From Lysinibacillus antri (GTDB lineage Bacteria > Bacillota > Bacilli > Bacillales_A > Planococcaceae), in the NCBI RefSeq assembly GCF_003977595.1, contig NZ_RYYR01000010.1, positions 62,001 through 126,000 of the forward strand: a DNA stretch of 64,000 nucleotides. Reading direction: 5' to 3'. Shown here in pieces: positions 43,569 to 53,008 of this stretch. The notes under the pieces are model-generated. The model saw only the letters and a list, made by a program, of their open reading frames with translations. It was not told the origin of the DNA and did not search any database. Positions within the stretch are counted from its first letter, which is position 1. Each line of letters opens with the position of its first letter. The position numbers and the translations under genes were made by a program.

Positions 43569-44885
43569 GTGGAGAAAATTATTGTTACGGGAGGCCAGAA
43601 ATTACGTGGAGACGTAAAAGTAGAGGGAGCCAAAAATGCCGTACTACCAATTCTAGCAGCATCCTTATTAGCTTCAAAGAGTATAAATATAATTAAAGAC
43701 GTTCCGAATTTAGCGGATGTTCATACAATTAATGAAGTACTAAAAAGCTTAAATGCTACAGTAGAATACGATGTAAAAAATAATGAAATTCATATAGATG
43801 CCACAAAACAGTTATCAAGTGAAGCGCAGTTTGAATATGTAAGTAAAATGCGAGCTTCTATATTGGTAATGGGCTCACTACTTGCTCGTAATGGTTATGC
43901 ACGAGTTGCCTTACCTGGAGGATGTGCGATTGGATCACGTCCGATTGAGTTACATTTAAAAGGCTTCGAAGCAATGGGCGCAAAAATTTCATTTGGACAC
44001 GGATTTGTTGAAGCTAAGACGGTTGATGGACTACATGGAGCAGATATATATTTAGATTTCCCAAGTGTGGGTGCAACTGAAAATATTATGACAGCTGCAG
44101 CATTAGCAAAAGGAACTACAATTATCGAAAACGCTGCAAAAGAACCAGAAATTGTAGACTTGGCGAATTTTATTAATGGTATGGGCGGTCGTGTAATCGG
44201 TGCTGGTACAGATACGATTCGTATTGAAGGTGTAACTGAGTTGCATGGTACAGTACATCATGTTATTCCGGATCGAATTGAAGCAGGTACATTTATGATT
44301 GCTGCTGCTATTACGCGTGGTGATGTGTTTATTGAAAATGCTGTACCTGAGCACATGACAGCTTTAATTGCAAAAATGCGCGAAATGGGCGTTGAAATTA
44401 TTGAAGAAAATGATGGTCTACGAGTGCGTGCAAATGACCCATTAAAAGCAGTAGACATCAAAACAATGCCTCATCCTGGTTTCCCAACGGATATGCAGGC
44501 ACAAATGATGGCGTTACTTTTAACGGCGCAAGGAACGAGTATCATAACAGAAACTGTATTTGAAAATCGTTTTATGCATGTGGAAGAATTCCGTCGCATG
44601 AATGCACAAGCGAAAATCGAAAGCCGTTCAGTTTTCATTGAAGGTCCAGTCAAATTACAAGGCGCAGAAGTAAGCGCTACGGATTTACGAGCTGCCGCTG
44701 CATTAATATTAACTGGTCTTGTATCTGAAGGCATAACTCGAGTGACAAAACTTTATCATTTAGATCGTGGGTATGTGAATTTCCATCAAAAGCTAGCTGC
44801 TCTAGGCGCGAATATTGAACGCGTTGAGGATATGGAAGTTAAACAAGTGGAATTTTCAGTAGCCGACGATAAAATCGAAATTTAA
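43569..44885 (+). CDS. murAA: UDP-N-acetylglucosamine 1-carboxyvinyltransferase (main MurA)
   Basis: A 438-residue MurA catalysing the first committed step of peptidoglycan synthesis. The active-site loop is [14 protein letters not shown] with the fosfomycin-sensitive Cys. The start is GTG at 43569 with GGAGGG 7 bases upstream, giving [20 protein letters not shown], which aligns with B. subtilis MurAA. It is a paralogue of the gene at 18920. Position between atp and spoIID marks this as the principal copy. Confidence 0.95.
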   Translation: MEKIIVTGGQKLRGDVKVEGAKNAVLPILAASLLASKSINIIKDVPNLADVHTINEVLKSLNATVEYDVKNNEIHIDATKQLSSEAQFEYVSKMRASILVMGSLLARNGYARVALPGGCAIGSRPIELHLKGFEAMGAKISFGHGFVEAKTVDGLHGADIYLDFPSVGATENIMTAAALAKGTTIIENAAKEPEIVDLANFINGMGGRVIGAGTDTIRIEGVTELHGTVHHVIPDRIEAGTFMIAAAITRGDVFIENAVPEHMTALIAKMREMGVEIIEENDGLRVRANDPLKAVDIKTMPHPGFPTDMQAQMMALLLTAQGTSIITETVFENRFMHVEEFRRMNAQAKIESRSVFIEGPVKLQGAEVSATDLRAAAALILTGLVSEGITRVTKLYHLDRGYVNFHQKLAALGANIERVEDMEVKQVEFSVADDKIEI

Positions 44886-44983
44886 AAAGCTTGCACAATA
44901 CGCCACCATATAATTTATCTATTTTAACTAAAAATATGTATCGATTATTTAAATTATGACGTAAAGTTACAAAAAAAGTTTTC

Positions 44984-45020
44984 ACGACAAAATCCTTTTA
45001 GTAGGGTTTTGTCGTTTTTT
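44984..45020 (+). terminator. Rho-independent terminator after murAA
   Basis: ACGACAAAATCC and GGGTTTTGTCGT arms followed by a T run. Confidence 0.88.
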
Positions 45021-45091
45021 CTTCGTTTAAATTACACCCCCTCTATTCTGTGTCAGTATCCCAAAAATTATTCTATTTTGCTTCTATATCT

Positions 45092-45121
45092 GATATATTT
45101 CCGATTACCACATCATAAGTA
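45092..45121 (+). promoter_or_regulatory. Candidate sigma-E promoter of spoIID
   Basis: GATATATT (45092-45099) and CATAAGTA (45114-45121), about 14 bp apart, resemble the sigma-E -35 and -10. The transcript would begin at or next to the spoIID start codon. Confidence 0.4.
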
Positions 45122-45127
45122 ATATGT

Positions 45128-46084
45128 ATGAAAAAAATAAAACGAAATAAACAGTTGATAATCGTCGCATCCATTTTCTGTTTTCTTTCAATGTTGTTTT
45201 TCTTCCCATTTATTTTTAAACAATCGGATGAAAAGTCAGAAGCAACGCCTGAATCCAAAAAAGATGCAATAGCGAATGCATGTGAACTTTCGATTCAAGT
45301 AAGTGGAAGTGAGGTCCCTATTGATTTAGAGGAGTATGTCATCGGTGTAGTAGCTGCTGAGATGCCTGCCAACTTTCACTCTGAAGCTTTAAAGGCACAA
45401 GCTATTGCTGCGAGAACCTACGTATTAAAATCAACTAATTTTGGACAAACAGCCATAGAACCAACAGTAGCAAAACAAGTATTTTATGATCCCAATACGC
45501 GTAAAAGCAACTGGGAAGGATCTTTTGAAGAATATGAAGAAAAAGTAAGGCAAGCAGTTGAAAGTACAAAAGGAGAGATCATTAACTATAATGGGGAGCT
45601 TATTACAGCAATGTTTCATTCGATGAGTAACGGAATGACCGAAAGCTCCAAAAACTATAGTGGAACTGATTTACCGTACTTACAACCCGTGGCAAGTACT
45701 GATTTTCAATATGCCGATAACTACGAAACCGAAAAAACCTTTACACTAGCACAATGGAATCAACTATTGAGTACAAACGTAACGATGGATCAAGTCAAAA
45801 GCGCACGTATTAAAAGGAATAACACAGGGAGGGTAGAAACGGTAACGGTTGGTGGAAAAGAATGGACAGGCCGAGATATGCGAACTTTACTCGATTTACG
45901 GTCTACCGATTTTCGAATTAATGTTCGAGAAGGAAACATTGTGGTGACAACAGAGGGCTATGGTCATGGTGTTGGTATGAGCCAATATGGAGCAGATGCT
46001 ATGGCTGATAACGGCGCAACCGCACATGAAATTATCCAACATTATTATAAAAATACAAATATTGAAAAAATAACTTGTAAATAA
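45128..46084 (+). CDS. spoIID: Stage II sporulation protein D
   Basis: A 318-residue peptidoglycan lytic transglycosylase needed for engulfment in the mother cell. A single N-terminal membrane helix (residues ~10-31) anchors it. The SpoIID domain includes LEEYVIGVVAAEMPANFHSEALKAQAIAARTY, with the catalytic Glu, and GYGHGVGMSQYGA near the C-terminus. No ribosome-binding site is visible before the ATG. It normally acts with SpoIIP and SpoIIM; neither is in the window. Confidence 0.92.
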   Translation: MKKIKRNKQLIIVASIFCFLSMLFFFPFIFKQSDEKSEATPESKKDAIANACELSIQVSGSEVPIDLEEYVIGVVAAEMPANFHSEALKAQAIAARTYVLKSTNFGQTAIEPTVAKQVFYDPNTRKSNWEGSFEEYEEKVRQAVESTKGEIINYNGELITAMFHSMSNGMTESSKNYSGTDLPYLQPVASTDFQYADNYETEKTFTLAQWNQLLSTNVTMDQVKSARIKRNNTGRVETVTVGGKEWTGRDMRTLLDLRSTDFRINVREGNIVVTTEGYGHGVGMSQYGADAMADNGATAHEIIQHYYKNTNIEKITCK

Positions 46085-46154
46085 TAGAAATTTTTTTCCA
46101 TAATGTGTTTAGAATTGTAAAATCTTGTTCATCCTTCAGTTAGAGGTGATGAAC

Positions 46155-46811
46155 ATGAGAGAAGAAAAACAATTTAAGCCTTCTCCTAATAAAAACAGTT
46201 GGCAGAAAAAGCCATGGTTTTGGCCGTCCATTTATGCAGGGATCGCTGCAGTATTAATCGGTCTAATTTTCAGTTATAATGCACTTATCAACGATGATGA
46301 AGAACAAGAAGTGGTATCAGAAAACCCAACTTCCGAAGAAACAGTCATCGAAACAAATGCACGTCAAGAGACAATGAAGTATCCTTTCAATGAAGAGCAA
46401 CTAGACAATCTTCAAGTTTTACAAGACTTTTATGATGTAGCCGCTGATGAAGCGACAAGAGAAAAAGCACTACTAGTGTTTAATCAAACTTTCTCCACTT
46501 CATCTGGTGTATCATTGTCTGTAAATAGCGAAGCATTTGAAGTACTTGCTGCAATGAGCGGTGAAGTAAAAGAAGTAAAATTAGATGCATTTACTGGAAA
46601 CAAAATTGTAATTGCACATCCAAATGGTATGGAAACGCGCTATAGCTCCGTGACAGATATTCTTGTTAAAGAAGGCGACACGGTAGAACAAGGACAACCT
46701 TTAGCAACAACAACTGAAAATGAATGGAATCCAACTGCTGGAAACCATCTCCACTTTGAAGTATTACAAGATGGAGAACACGTAAACCCAAGAAATTTCT
46801 TAGCTTTCTAA
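46155..46811 (+). CDS. spoIIQ: Stage II sporulation protein Q (degenerate M23 domain)
   Basis: A 218-residue forespore membrane protein that pairs with SpoIIIAH across the intermembrane space. It has one N-terminal membrane helix (PSIYAGIAAVLIGLIFSYNA) and a LytM/M23 domain. The HxH ligand pair is kept in GNHLHFE, but the usual HxxxD motif reads SSGVSLS, so two zinc ligands are missing and it should be inactive as a peptidase, as in B. subtilis SpoIIQ. AGAGGTGA is 5 bases before the ATG at 46155. Confidence 0.92.
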   Translation: MREEKQFKPSPNKNSWQKKPWFWPSIYAGIAAVLIGLIFSYNALINDDEEQEVVSENPTSEETVIETNARQETMKYPFNEEQLDNLQVLQDFYDVAADEATREKALLVFNQTFSTSSGVSLSVNSEAFEVLAAMSGEVKEVKLDAFTGNKIVIAHPNGMETRYSSVTDILVKEGDTVEQGQPLATTTENEWNPTAGNHLHFEVLQDGEHVNPRNFLAF

Positions 46812-46866
46812 TCAATACCTGACTTTAAATTTGACAAGATCATAACTTTTGTACAAGCATAGCAAG

Positions 46867-46949
46867 AACGCCCATTACTCTATAAACGTTGAAATCGACG
46901 AAACTTTTTTAAGTAATTCAACGTCTAAGGAGATTTAATGGGCGTTTTT
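46867..46949 (+). repeat. Nested long-loop stem with an embedded start codon
   Basis: AACGCCCATTA (46867-46877) pairs perfectly with TAATGGGCGTT (46936-46946); inside it, ACGTTGAA (46886-46893) pairs with TTCAACGT (46917-46924). A T run follows, so it could end spoIIQ transcription. AAGGAG (46927-46932) lies between the two right arms, and an ATG at 46938 inside the outer stem opens a 24-codon frame to 47012. Confidence 0.6.
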
Positions 46950-47123
46950 CGGAGTTTTTTGGAAAAATGGTTCTTAAATCACGGAACACCTCATATTGTG
47001 AATAAACGTTAAATCGCTAGTTGCAAAAATATCAATGAAACACTCGCAATATGAACACGTTGAAAAACACGCCTCTCGTTAGCAAAACGGCACATTCTTA
47101 TATCCGATAGAAAGGAAGAGAAC

Positions 47124-47381
47124 GTGCACGAGCACATTCGGCATCGCTGCGTTCGGCTTGGAGAGCTGCTTATTGAAACAGGTGAGACGGTTCGTGTCCT
47201 TGCGAAAATGACGGGTTATTCGAAAAGTACAGTGCATAAAGACTTAACCGAAAGACTATTCCTAGTCAATGAAGAACTAGCAAATGAAGTAAAGGAAATA
47301 TTAGCATATCACAAATCGATTCGTCATTTACGAGGAGGCGAGGCGACCCGCAAGAAATGGCAGTCCCGACAAACACAATGA
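47124..47381 (+). CDS. spoIIID: Sporulation transcription factor SpoIIID
   Basis: An 85-residue mother-cell DNA-binding protein that adjusts the sigma-E regulon and sigK expression. The helix-turn-helix is TVRVLAKMTGYSKSTVHKDLTERL (about residues 23-46), and EVKEILAYHKSIRHLRGGEAT is the conserved C-terminal part. The start is GTG after AAAGGAAGAG. Position between spoIIQ and mbl matches B. subtilis. Confidence 0.95.
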   Translation: MHEHIRHRCVRLGELLIETGETVRVLAKMTGYSKSTVHKDLTERLFLVNEELANEVKEILAYHKSIRHLRGGEATRKKWQSRQTQ

Positions 47382-47384
47382 AAG

Positions 47385-47431
47385 AGCATTTAGTTTGGCT
47401 TTAATTTTGAAGTCAACTAAATGCTTTTTTA
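47385..47431 (+). terminator. Rho-independent terminator after spoIIID
   Basis: AGCATTTAGTT (47385-47395) and AACTAAATGCT (47415-47425), a perfect 11-bp stem, followed by TTTTTT. Confidence 0.88.
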
Positions 47432-47440
47432 CTTTGTCTG

Positions 47441-47485
47441 AGTGCCAGATACCCGAACAATTCTGAAAATTACAAGTGCCAGTCA
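47441..47485 (+). repeat. Dispersed GTGCCAG element, copy 2
   Basis: AGTGCCAGATACCC, then AATTCTGAAAATT, then AAGTGCCAG, the same order of blocks as in 6878-6943 but shorter and more decayed. Confidence 0.45.
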
Positions 47486-47626
47486 ATCCAAAATATACTT
47501 GTAATACAACTGTAACAGCATTGAAATTAAAGATGTAATTACTACTTGAATATGATAAAATAAGCTAGATAAAGATAACTATTTGAACGTGAACAATGTT
47601 GGAATTGGCGGGAAGGAGAAATATAA

Positions 47627-48625
47627 ATGTTTTCTAAAGATATTGGTATCGACTTAGGAACGGCTAACGTCCTAATCTATGTAAAAGGTAAGGGGATTGT
47701 TTTGAATGAGCCTTCCGTCGTAGCAATAGATAAAAATACTAGCAAAGTCCTTGCAGTTGGTGAAGAAGCACGCCAAATGGTAGGTCGTACACCGGGGAAT
47801 ATTGTGGCGATTCGCCCACTAAAAGATGGTGTTATTGCAGACTTTGATGTAACAGAAGCAATGTTAAGACATTTTTTAAATAAATTAGACTTAAAAGGAT
47901 TCTTTTCCAAACCACGCATCCTTATTTGCTGTCCAACAAACATTACTAGTGTGGAACAAAAAGCGATCCGTGAAGCTGCCGAAAAATCAGGTGGTAAAAA
48001 AGTATACTTAGAGGAAGAACCAAAAGTCGCTGCAATTGGTGCAGGCATGGACATTTTTCAACCAAGTGGAAACATGGTAGTAGATATCGGCGGTGGGACA
48101 ACAGACGTCGCAGTTCTTTCAATGGGGGATATTGTCACTAGCGAATCCATCAAAGTTGCAGGAGACGTATTTGATAACGATATATTGCAATACATAAAAA
48201 AAGAGTACAAGTTACTAATTGGTGAACGTACAGCAGAAGCGATTAAAATTACAATCGGAACAGTCTACCCTGACGCTCGTGATGAATCGATGGAAATTCG
48301 AGGACGTGACATGGTAACAGGTTTACCGAGAACGATTACGATTCATTCTTCAGAAATTGAAAAGGCTTTACACGAATCGGTTTCATTAATCGTGCAAGCA
48401 GCGAAAAACGTATTAGAAAAAACACCACCAGAATTATCCGCAGACATTATTGACCGCGGTGTATGCATTACAGGTGGTGGAGCGCTTTTACACGGAATCG
48501 ACCAATTATTAATCCAAGAGTTAAAAGTACCAGTATTTGTTGCAGAGAACCCAATGGACTGCGTGGCAGTTGGTACGGGATTAATGTTAGATAATATCGA
48601 TCGTTCTCCTGGCTCCCGTATGTAA
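47627..48625 (+). CDS. mbl: MreB-like cell-shape protein Mbl
   Basis: A 332-residue bacterial actin guiding cylindrical wall synthesis. It starts MFSKDIGIDLGTANVLIYVKGKG (phosphate-1 loop), with VVDIGGGTTDVAVLS (phosphate-2) and the adenosine motif GVCITGGGALLHGI. AAGGAGAAA precedes the ATG. Position after spoIIID and before flhO identifies it as mbl and not mreB or mreBH. Confidence 0.95.
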   Translation: MFSKDIGIDLGTANVLIYVKGKGIVLNEPSVVAIDKNTSKVLAVGEEARQMVGRTPGNIVAIRPLKDGVIADFDVTEAMLRHFLNKLDLKGFFSKPRILICCPTNITSVEQKAIREAAEKSGGKKVYLEEEPKVAAIGAGMDIFQPSGNMVVDIGGGTTDVAVLSMGDIVTSESIKVAGDVFDNDILQYIKKEYKLLIGERTAEAIKITIGTVYPDARDESMEIRGRDMVTGLPRTITIHSSEIEKALHESVSLIVQAAKNVLEKTPPELSADIIDRGVCITGGGALLHGIDQLLIQELKVPVFVAENPMDCVAVGTGLMLDNIDRSPGSRM

Positions 48626-48693
48626 ACATTTTGAAACTTGATTGAAATAATTTCGCAATATAGTTCCGATACAATATAGAGAGGTGAATTCAT

Positions 48694-49530
48694 TTGTTTA
48701 AAGGATTTTATACTGTCGCTTCAGGTATGATTGCACAACAAAGAAAAACAGAAATCATTACAAATAATATGGCAAATGCCAATACACCTGGGTTTAAAGC
48801 AGATCAATCAACAATTCGTTCATTTCCGGATATGCTTCTTTCCGCTCGAGGTATGACAAATATTCCAACTGAAAATGGGTTAAACCAATCTACTTCGGAT
48901 CAAATTGGTTCATTAAATGCTGGAGTATACTTACAGGAAACATTAGCAAACTATATGCAAGGTACAATTTACGAAACGAACCTTTCTACAGATTTTGCGT
49001 TAATAAATGGAGCAATGCCTATTGATGAAGAATCAGGCAAGCCCGGTACTATTTTCTTCCGCCTAGAGCATCCAGAAGGTGGAGAAGCGTACACGCGTAA
49101 CGGGAATTTTACTTTAGATGGTCAAGGCTACTTAGTGAACGGTCAAGGATTATATGTTTTATCGAATGAAGGGGAACGTATTCAATTACAAAATGAAGAT
49201 TTTCAGCTTTCACAAGACGGCAATATCCTTGTAAATGGTGGACAAGTGGCGACTTTAGGTATTTCATTTTCAGCTAATCCAGACGTCCTGCAAAAACTTG
49301 ATAACGGCCTGTTCCGCACGGTTGATGGGGCAGAGCTTCCAACTGCATTTGGTGAAGATGGCGTAACATTTGCACTGCAACAAAGCTACTTAGAAGGCTC
49401 TAACGTGGATTCAGCACAATCGATGACAGATTTACTTACATCTTATCGTGCATTTGAAGCAAACCAAAAAGTACTACAAGCATACGATCGAAGTATGGAA
49501 AAAGCTGTGAATGAAATTGGTAAAGTGTAA
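48694..49530 (+). CDS. flhO: Flagellar basal-body rod protein FlhO
   Basis: A 278-residue rod/hook-family protein. The N-terminal MFKGFYTVASGMIAQQRKTE and NMANANTPGFKAD segments and the C-terminal SYRAFEANQKVLQAYDRSM are the conserved coiled ends of axial flagellar proteins. The TTG start follows GAGAGGTGA. It pairs with flhP next door; in B. subtilis these two lie outside the main fla/che operon, as here. Confidence 0.93.
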   Translation: MFKGFYTVASGMIAQQRKTEIITNNMANANTPGFKADQSTIRSFPDMLLSARGMTNIPTENGLNQSTSDQIGSLNAGVYLQETLANYMQGTIYETNLSTDFALINGAMPIDEESGKPGTIFFRLEHPEGGEAYTRNGNFTLDGQGYLVNGQGLYVLSNEGERIQLQNEDFQLSQDGNILVNGGQVATLGISFSANPDVLQKLDNGLFRTVDGAELPTAFGEDGVTFALQQSYLEGSNVDSAQSMTDLLTSYRAFEANQKVLQAYDRSMEKAVNEIGKV

Positions 49531-49555
49531 GAAGACCAAAAAAGGAGACTAAAAA

Positions 49556-50395
49556 ATGATTCGTACAATGATTACTGCAACGAACACTTTAGGTCAATTG
49601 CAAAGCCAAATCGATACAATTAGTCATAATATCGCCAATAGTAATACAACCGGGTACAAAGCAAGAGAAGCTCGTTTTTCAGAATTGTTATATCAACAAT
49701 TTGAAAATGATCAACTGGACCCAACAGTTCGTCAATCGCCAGTAGGTATTCGTTATGGTGTGGGCGCGCATATTTCTCAAATTCAAATGAATACAAAACA
49801 AGGTAGTCTTCAATTAACAGATCGTGACCTAGACTTTGCTTTCACAAAGGAAAATCAATACTTCAATGTGATTATGCCCGATGGAGTAAATGGTCAGCGT
49901 ACAGCGTATACACGTCAAGGCGATTTTTACGTAACACCTGTTGCGGCTGGACAAGTAATGCTTGTTAATAATGAAGGCTATGCGGTAGCTGATTCAAATG
50001 GGAATGCCATCTCGTTTCCAGATAATATGAAAAACTTTAACTTATCTGAAGGTGGAACGTTATTAGTTAATTACCCAGATGGAACATCTTTAAACTTCGA
50101 ATTAGCAGTTACACAAATTCAAAAACCGCAATCAATGGAACAACTTTCAGGTACATACATCGCTTTACCAACAAATTTAGATGAATTAGGCTTAACAGAG
50201 GCAGATCTTTATACAGATTTACTAGGTGCTGCTCGAACACAAGTGGGTATGACAAATCAAAAAATTGAAATGTCCAATGTGGATGTGTCAAAAGAAATGA
50301 CAGATCTTATAAACGCACAACGATCTTATCAATTTAGCTCACGCGCTATTACCATTGCGGACCAAATGCTAGGGTTAATCAACGGCATTCGTTAA
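49556..50395 (+). CDS. flhP: Flagellar basal-body rod protein FlhP
   Basis: A 279-residue paralogue of FlhO forming part of the distal rod. Conserved ends: MIRTMITATNTLGQLQSQID with IANSNTTGYKAREA, and LINAQRSYQFSSRAITIADQM. AAAGGAGAC is the ribosome-binding site, 26 bases after flhO, so the two are cotranscribed. Confidence 0.93.
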   Translation: MIRTMITATNTLGQLQSQIDTISHNIANSNTTGYKAREARFSELLYQQFENDQLDPTVRQSPVGIRYGVGAHISQIQMNTKQGSLQLTDRDLDFAFTKENQYFNVIMPDGVNGQRTAYTRQGDFYVTPVAAGQVMLVNNEGYAVADSNGNAISFPDNMKNFNLSEGGTLLVNYPDGTSLNFELAVTQIQKPQSMEQLSGTYIALPTNLDELGLTEADLYTDLLGAARTQVGMTNQKIEMSNVDVSKEMTDLINAQRSYQFSSRAITIADQMLGLINGIR

Positions 50396-50408
50396 GGAGC
50401 TTAAGTAG

Positions 50409-50460
50409 TATGTGCACTTACTATATGTTATTGCATGAAAAGCATTTTTAAGTGCACATA
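50409..50460 (+). repeat. Perfect 12-bp inverted repeat after flhP
   Basis: TATGTGCACTTA (50409-50420) and TAAGTGCACATA (50449-50460) flank a 28-base loop. No T run follows, so it is not a standard terminator; it could be an operator pair or an mRNA hairpin. Confidence 0.6.
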
Positions 50461-50507
50461 TAATGAAAAACAAAAGACGCTAAATGCTCTAAAGGGAGAA
50501 ACGGCCA

Positions 50508-50786
50508 ATGACAAACGAATTAAAAAGTGAATCGAAAAAGCCGAATATTCCACAAGAACAGAAAGAAAAAAGAAGCGAGAGATACTCAGAAAGACCGATT
50601 CGCTGGTATAGTTTCCGACTTTTTCCGATCTGGTTAAGATTACTCATCATATTTATTTTACTTCTCCTTGCTACAAGTTTCGGCTTAATGATTGGCTTTG
50701 GCGTGATTGGTGAAGGAAAACCAATTGATGCGCTTAAATGGGGAACATGGCAACACATATTAGATATGATCAGTGGAAAAGAATGA
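50508..50786 (+). CDS. EpuA-like small membrane protein
   Basis: A 92-residue protein with a charged N-terminus (~35 residues), then the motif YSFRLFPIWLRLLIIFILLLLA and one membrane helix ending SFGLMIGFGVIGEGKP. It resembles the EpuA family, often misnamed RNA polymerase subunit beta in Bacillales genomes. It sits between flhP and fabZ. AAAGGGAGAAA is its ribosome-binding site. Function is not established. Confidence 0.8.
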   Translation: MTNELKSESKKPNIPQEQKEKRSERYSERPIRWYSFRLFPIWLRLLIIFILLLLATSFGLMIGFGVIGEGKPIDALKWGTWQHILDMISGKE

Positions 50787-50910
50787 AAAAATACTATTCC
50801 AAAATAATTTATATACCTTGAGACAAAAGAAGCTTGCAAATAATAAGTGTTGCTGTTAATACGTTTTAGTGTCAAAAATACATATAAGCTTGTAATTAGG
50901 GGGAAAGTAA

Positions 50911-51348
50911 ATGTTAACTGCTGAACAAATTCAGGCAATTCTACCACATCGTTATCCTTTTTTATTAGTGGATCGCATTGTTGAAATCGAAGAAGGGAAG
51001 CGTGCGGTTGGAATCAAAAATGTTTCAATTAACGAAGACTTCTTTAATGGCCATTTTCCAGGCTATCCAGTTATGCCAGGAGTATTAATCGTAGAAGCAT
51101 TAGCTCAAGTAGGTGGCGTAGCCTTATTAAAATCCGATGAATTTAGAGGACGACTTGCTTTTTTAACGGGAATTGATAATTGTCGTTTTAAACGACAAGT
51201 AATACCTGGAGATCAATTAAAATTAGAAGTAGAATTTGTAAAACTACGCGGAGCTATGGGAAAAGGACATGCAATCGCAACAGTTGACGGCGAACTGGTT
51301 TGTGAAGCAGATATTTTATTTGCAATCGGCCCTGTTCAACCGAAGTAA
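50911..51348 (+). CDS. fabZ: 3-hydroxyacyl-ACP dehydratase
   Basis: A 145-residue hot-dog-fold dehydratase of fatty acid synthesis. The catalytic His and Glu are in [20 protein letters not shown] (about residues 49-68), and [14 protein letters not shown] is the N-terminal signature. The GGGGGAAAG ribosome-binding site precedes the ATG. It lies after the flh genes as B. subtilis ywpB/fabZ does. Confidence 0.96.
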   Translation: MLTAEQIQAILPHRYPFLLVDRIVEIEEGKRAVGIKNVSINEDFFNGHFPGYPVMPGVLIVEALAQVGGVALLKSDEFRGRLAFLTGIDNCRFKRQVIPGDQLKLEVEFVKLRGAMGKGHAIATVDGELVCEADILFAIGPVQPK

Positions 51349-51555
51349 TTCATTAGCCTTCATTAAAAATAATTGTATTTTCCTAGTATAATACGTCTTT
51401 TCAAATGGGCATGAATGCTATAAGGGATTTTGTCGAAATGTACGTGAATTTGCAATTTATTGATGAAGGTTATAAAATGAAAAGGTTGAATAATAGTACG
51501 TATGTAGAAAGTTACGTATGGATTGGCTTTTTAAACGTAGGAGGTTATTAAATAG

Positions 51556-51948
51556 ATGTATAAACAGTTGTCTTCGGGCGTAAAGATAAGCATCACTCGG
51601 TCCATCGCAACGTCTTTTGAATCCTATTTAGCAAGTATTGGTTGGGATGAAGGAAAGTTCTCAATGGAAGATTACATGCAATGGTGGCAAAATTATTTCA
51701 CTGAAAATGCTGCCTGGTATGATAAAGTACCTAAAGATATATTAGTAAATCCAGAATTCCATGAAGAGTTAGCTAAGAAAATTGATGAAGTGATCGAAAA
51801 AATTCTAAATGAAGAACCAACGAAAAAGCAAACTGAGTCAATTGAAAAACTGCAAAAACAACTGGGGACGAACTATACATACAGTTGTAAAGCAGAAGCA
51901 GCATATGTAGAGCAGCTTTTACAAACTCAGTTAAAAGAAAGTAAGTAA
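51556..51948 (+). CDS. Uncharacterised 130-residue soluble protein
   Basis: I do not recognise a family. The frame reads MYKQLSSGVKISITRSIATS onward, is rich in charged residues and predicted helical, with an aromatic-rich patch (MEDYMQWWQNYFTENAAWY, about 37-55) and an acidic/basic coiled stretch after residue 75. There is no signal peptide or membrane helix. TAGGAGGTTATT before the ATG supports translation. It lies alone between fabZ and a lipoprotein gene. Confidence 0.65.
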   Translation: MYKQLSSGVKISITRSIATSFESYLASIGWDEGKFSMEDYMQWWQNYFTENAAWYDKVPKDILVNPEFHEELAKKIDEVIEKILNEEPTKKQTESIEKLQKQLGTNYTYSCKAEAAYVEQLLQTQLKESK

Positions 51949-52146
51949 GTAACAGTTTACTTCTGAACGAATTCCCATTTTAGTAAAGTGTAATTGCCAT
52001 AAGTCTCGACACCTAAGAAATAATTACCTAATTATCTAAAATAGACACCTTCTTTTGAAGGATAGATCCTTCCTTACACGCACACTCTATGATTAGTCAC
52101 ATGCCATATGTGATGGAGTGAAATGTTGAAAGGAGGGACTTTTTTT

Positions 52147-52548
52147 ATGTGGAAAAAGCCAGTCTTTGCATTCGTTTTGGGTTCTGCTTTCCTTGTTGGT
52201 TGTAATAATGCAGATGAGGATGCAACTCAAGATCGAGACGCCTTAGAGGAAGTGGGCGAAGACGTCAATCAAGGTGTCAATGACATACAAGAGGGTGCTG
52301 ACGATGCACTTGATAATTACGGTATGGATGGAGAAAATGACACGAATGGGATGAACGGTACAAACAGTAATGTAAATGGTACCGACCCAAGTGTTGACAA
52401 TGACGGTGCTTCCAATAGTAACGGTGCTGGCCAAAATGGAATCTCTGGTACAGTCAATAACAACGATGAACGAATTTTAGATGACAACCAGGAAGACATT
52501 GTGGAAGACGCCAAAGATGTTAAAGACCGTGATACAAAAGACGAATAA
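52147..52548 (+). CDS. Acidic low-complexity lipoprotein
   Basis: A 133-residue secreted lipoprotein. The signal peptide MWKKPVFAFVLGSAFLVGC ends in a lipobox (LVGC), so Cys19 would be lipidated and retained at the membrane. The mature part is Asn-, Asp-, Gly- and Glu-rich low complexity without a recognised domain, ending DVKDRDTKDE. AAAGGAGGG about 8 bases before the ATG at 52147 supports that start. Function unknown. Confidence 0.75.
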   Translation: MWKKPVFAFVLGSAFLVGCNNADEDATQDRDALEEVGEDVNQGVNDIQEGADDALDNYGMDGENDTNGMNGTNSNVNGTDPSVDNDGASNSNGAGQNGISGTVNNNDERILDDNQEDIVEDAKDVKDRDTKDE

Positions 52549-52550
52549 CA

Positions 52551-52582
52551 AAAAATCGCCTCATGCAAGTGAGGCGATTTTT
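52551..52582. terminator. Bidirectional terminator between the lipoprotein gene and ywpF
   Basis: AAAAATCGCCTC and GAGGCGATTTTT form a perfect 12-bp stem; A and T runs on either side let it serve both convergent genes. Confidence 0.92.
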
Positions 52583-53008
52583 TCATGACTCCTTCAACCG
52601 TGGTCGCTCCCGCATCCCTTTTTTAAATCGATTCAAAAGCTCTTCTTTAGAAAGATTTTCTTCTAACAAAAGCATTAATAGTTGTTCTGCATATTTGCTA
52701 CGTTTTGTTTTAATCGTTCCTTTTAATAAAACGGATATTTGCTCTCCAATGTCACGGATCTCGCTAACGATGACTTTAAATGGTGCTGGTTCATTGTCGG
52801 GAAATGAAATAATAACGTGTACTTCTAAAATGTCGCCAGAGGAATGGTACTTTTCAAAGGTGGAATGATGCTCTTTAGAGAGAAACAACTCTAATATCCA
52901 AGATTTATGACTATTTTCTTGATTAATAACAATGCCGTCGATAATCGGAATATTTAATCCGCCCGTTTTATTGATCAAATCAAATGAGAGCATTTTAAAA
53001 GTCTTCAT
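52583..53008 (-). CDS. ywpF: YwpF-like family protein
   Basis: A 141-residue protein matching the YwpF family, starting MKTFKMLSFDLIN. It is mostly beta-strand and amphipathic, with no signal peptide and no known activity. AGGAGGT lies 6 bases before the ATG at 53008; an ATG two codons upstream abuts the ribosome-binding site. It lies next to ssbB as in B. subtilis (ywpF, ywpG, ssbB). Confidence 0.82.
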   Translation of the reverse strand: MKTFKMLSFDLINKTGGLNIPIIDGIVINQENSHKSWILELFLSKEHHSTFEKYHSSGDILEVHVIISFPDNEPAPFKVIVSEIRDIGEQISVLLKGTIKTKRSKYAEQLLMLLLEENLSKEELLNRFKKGMRERPRLKES

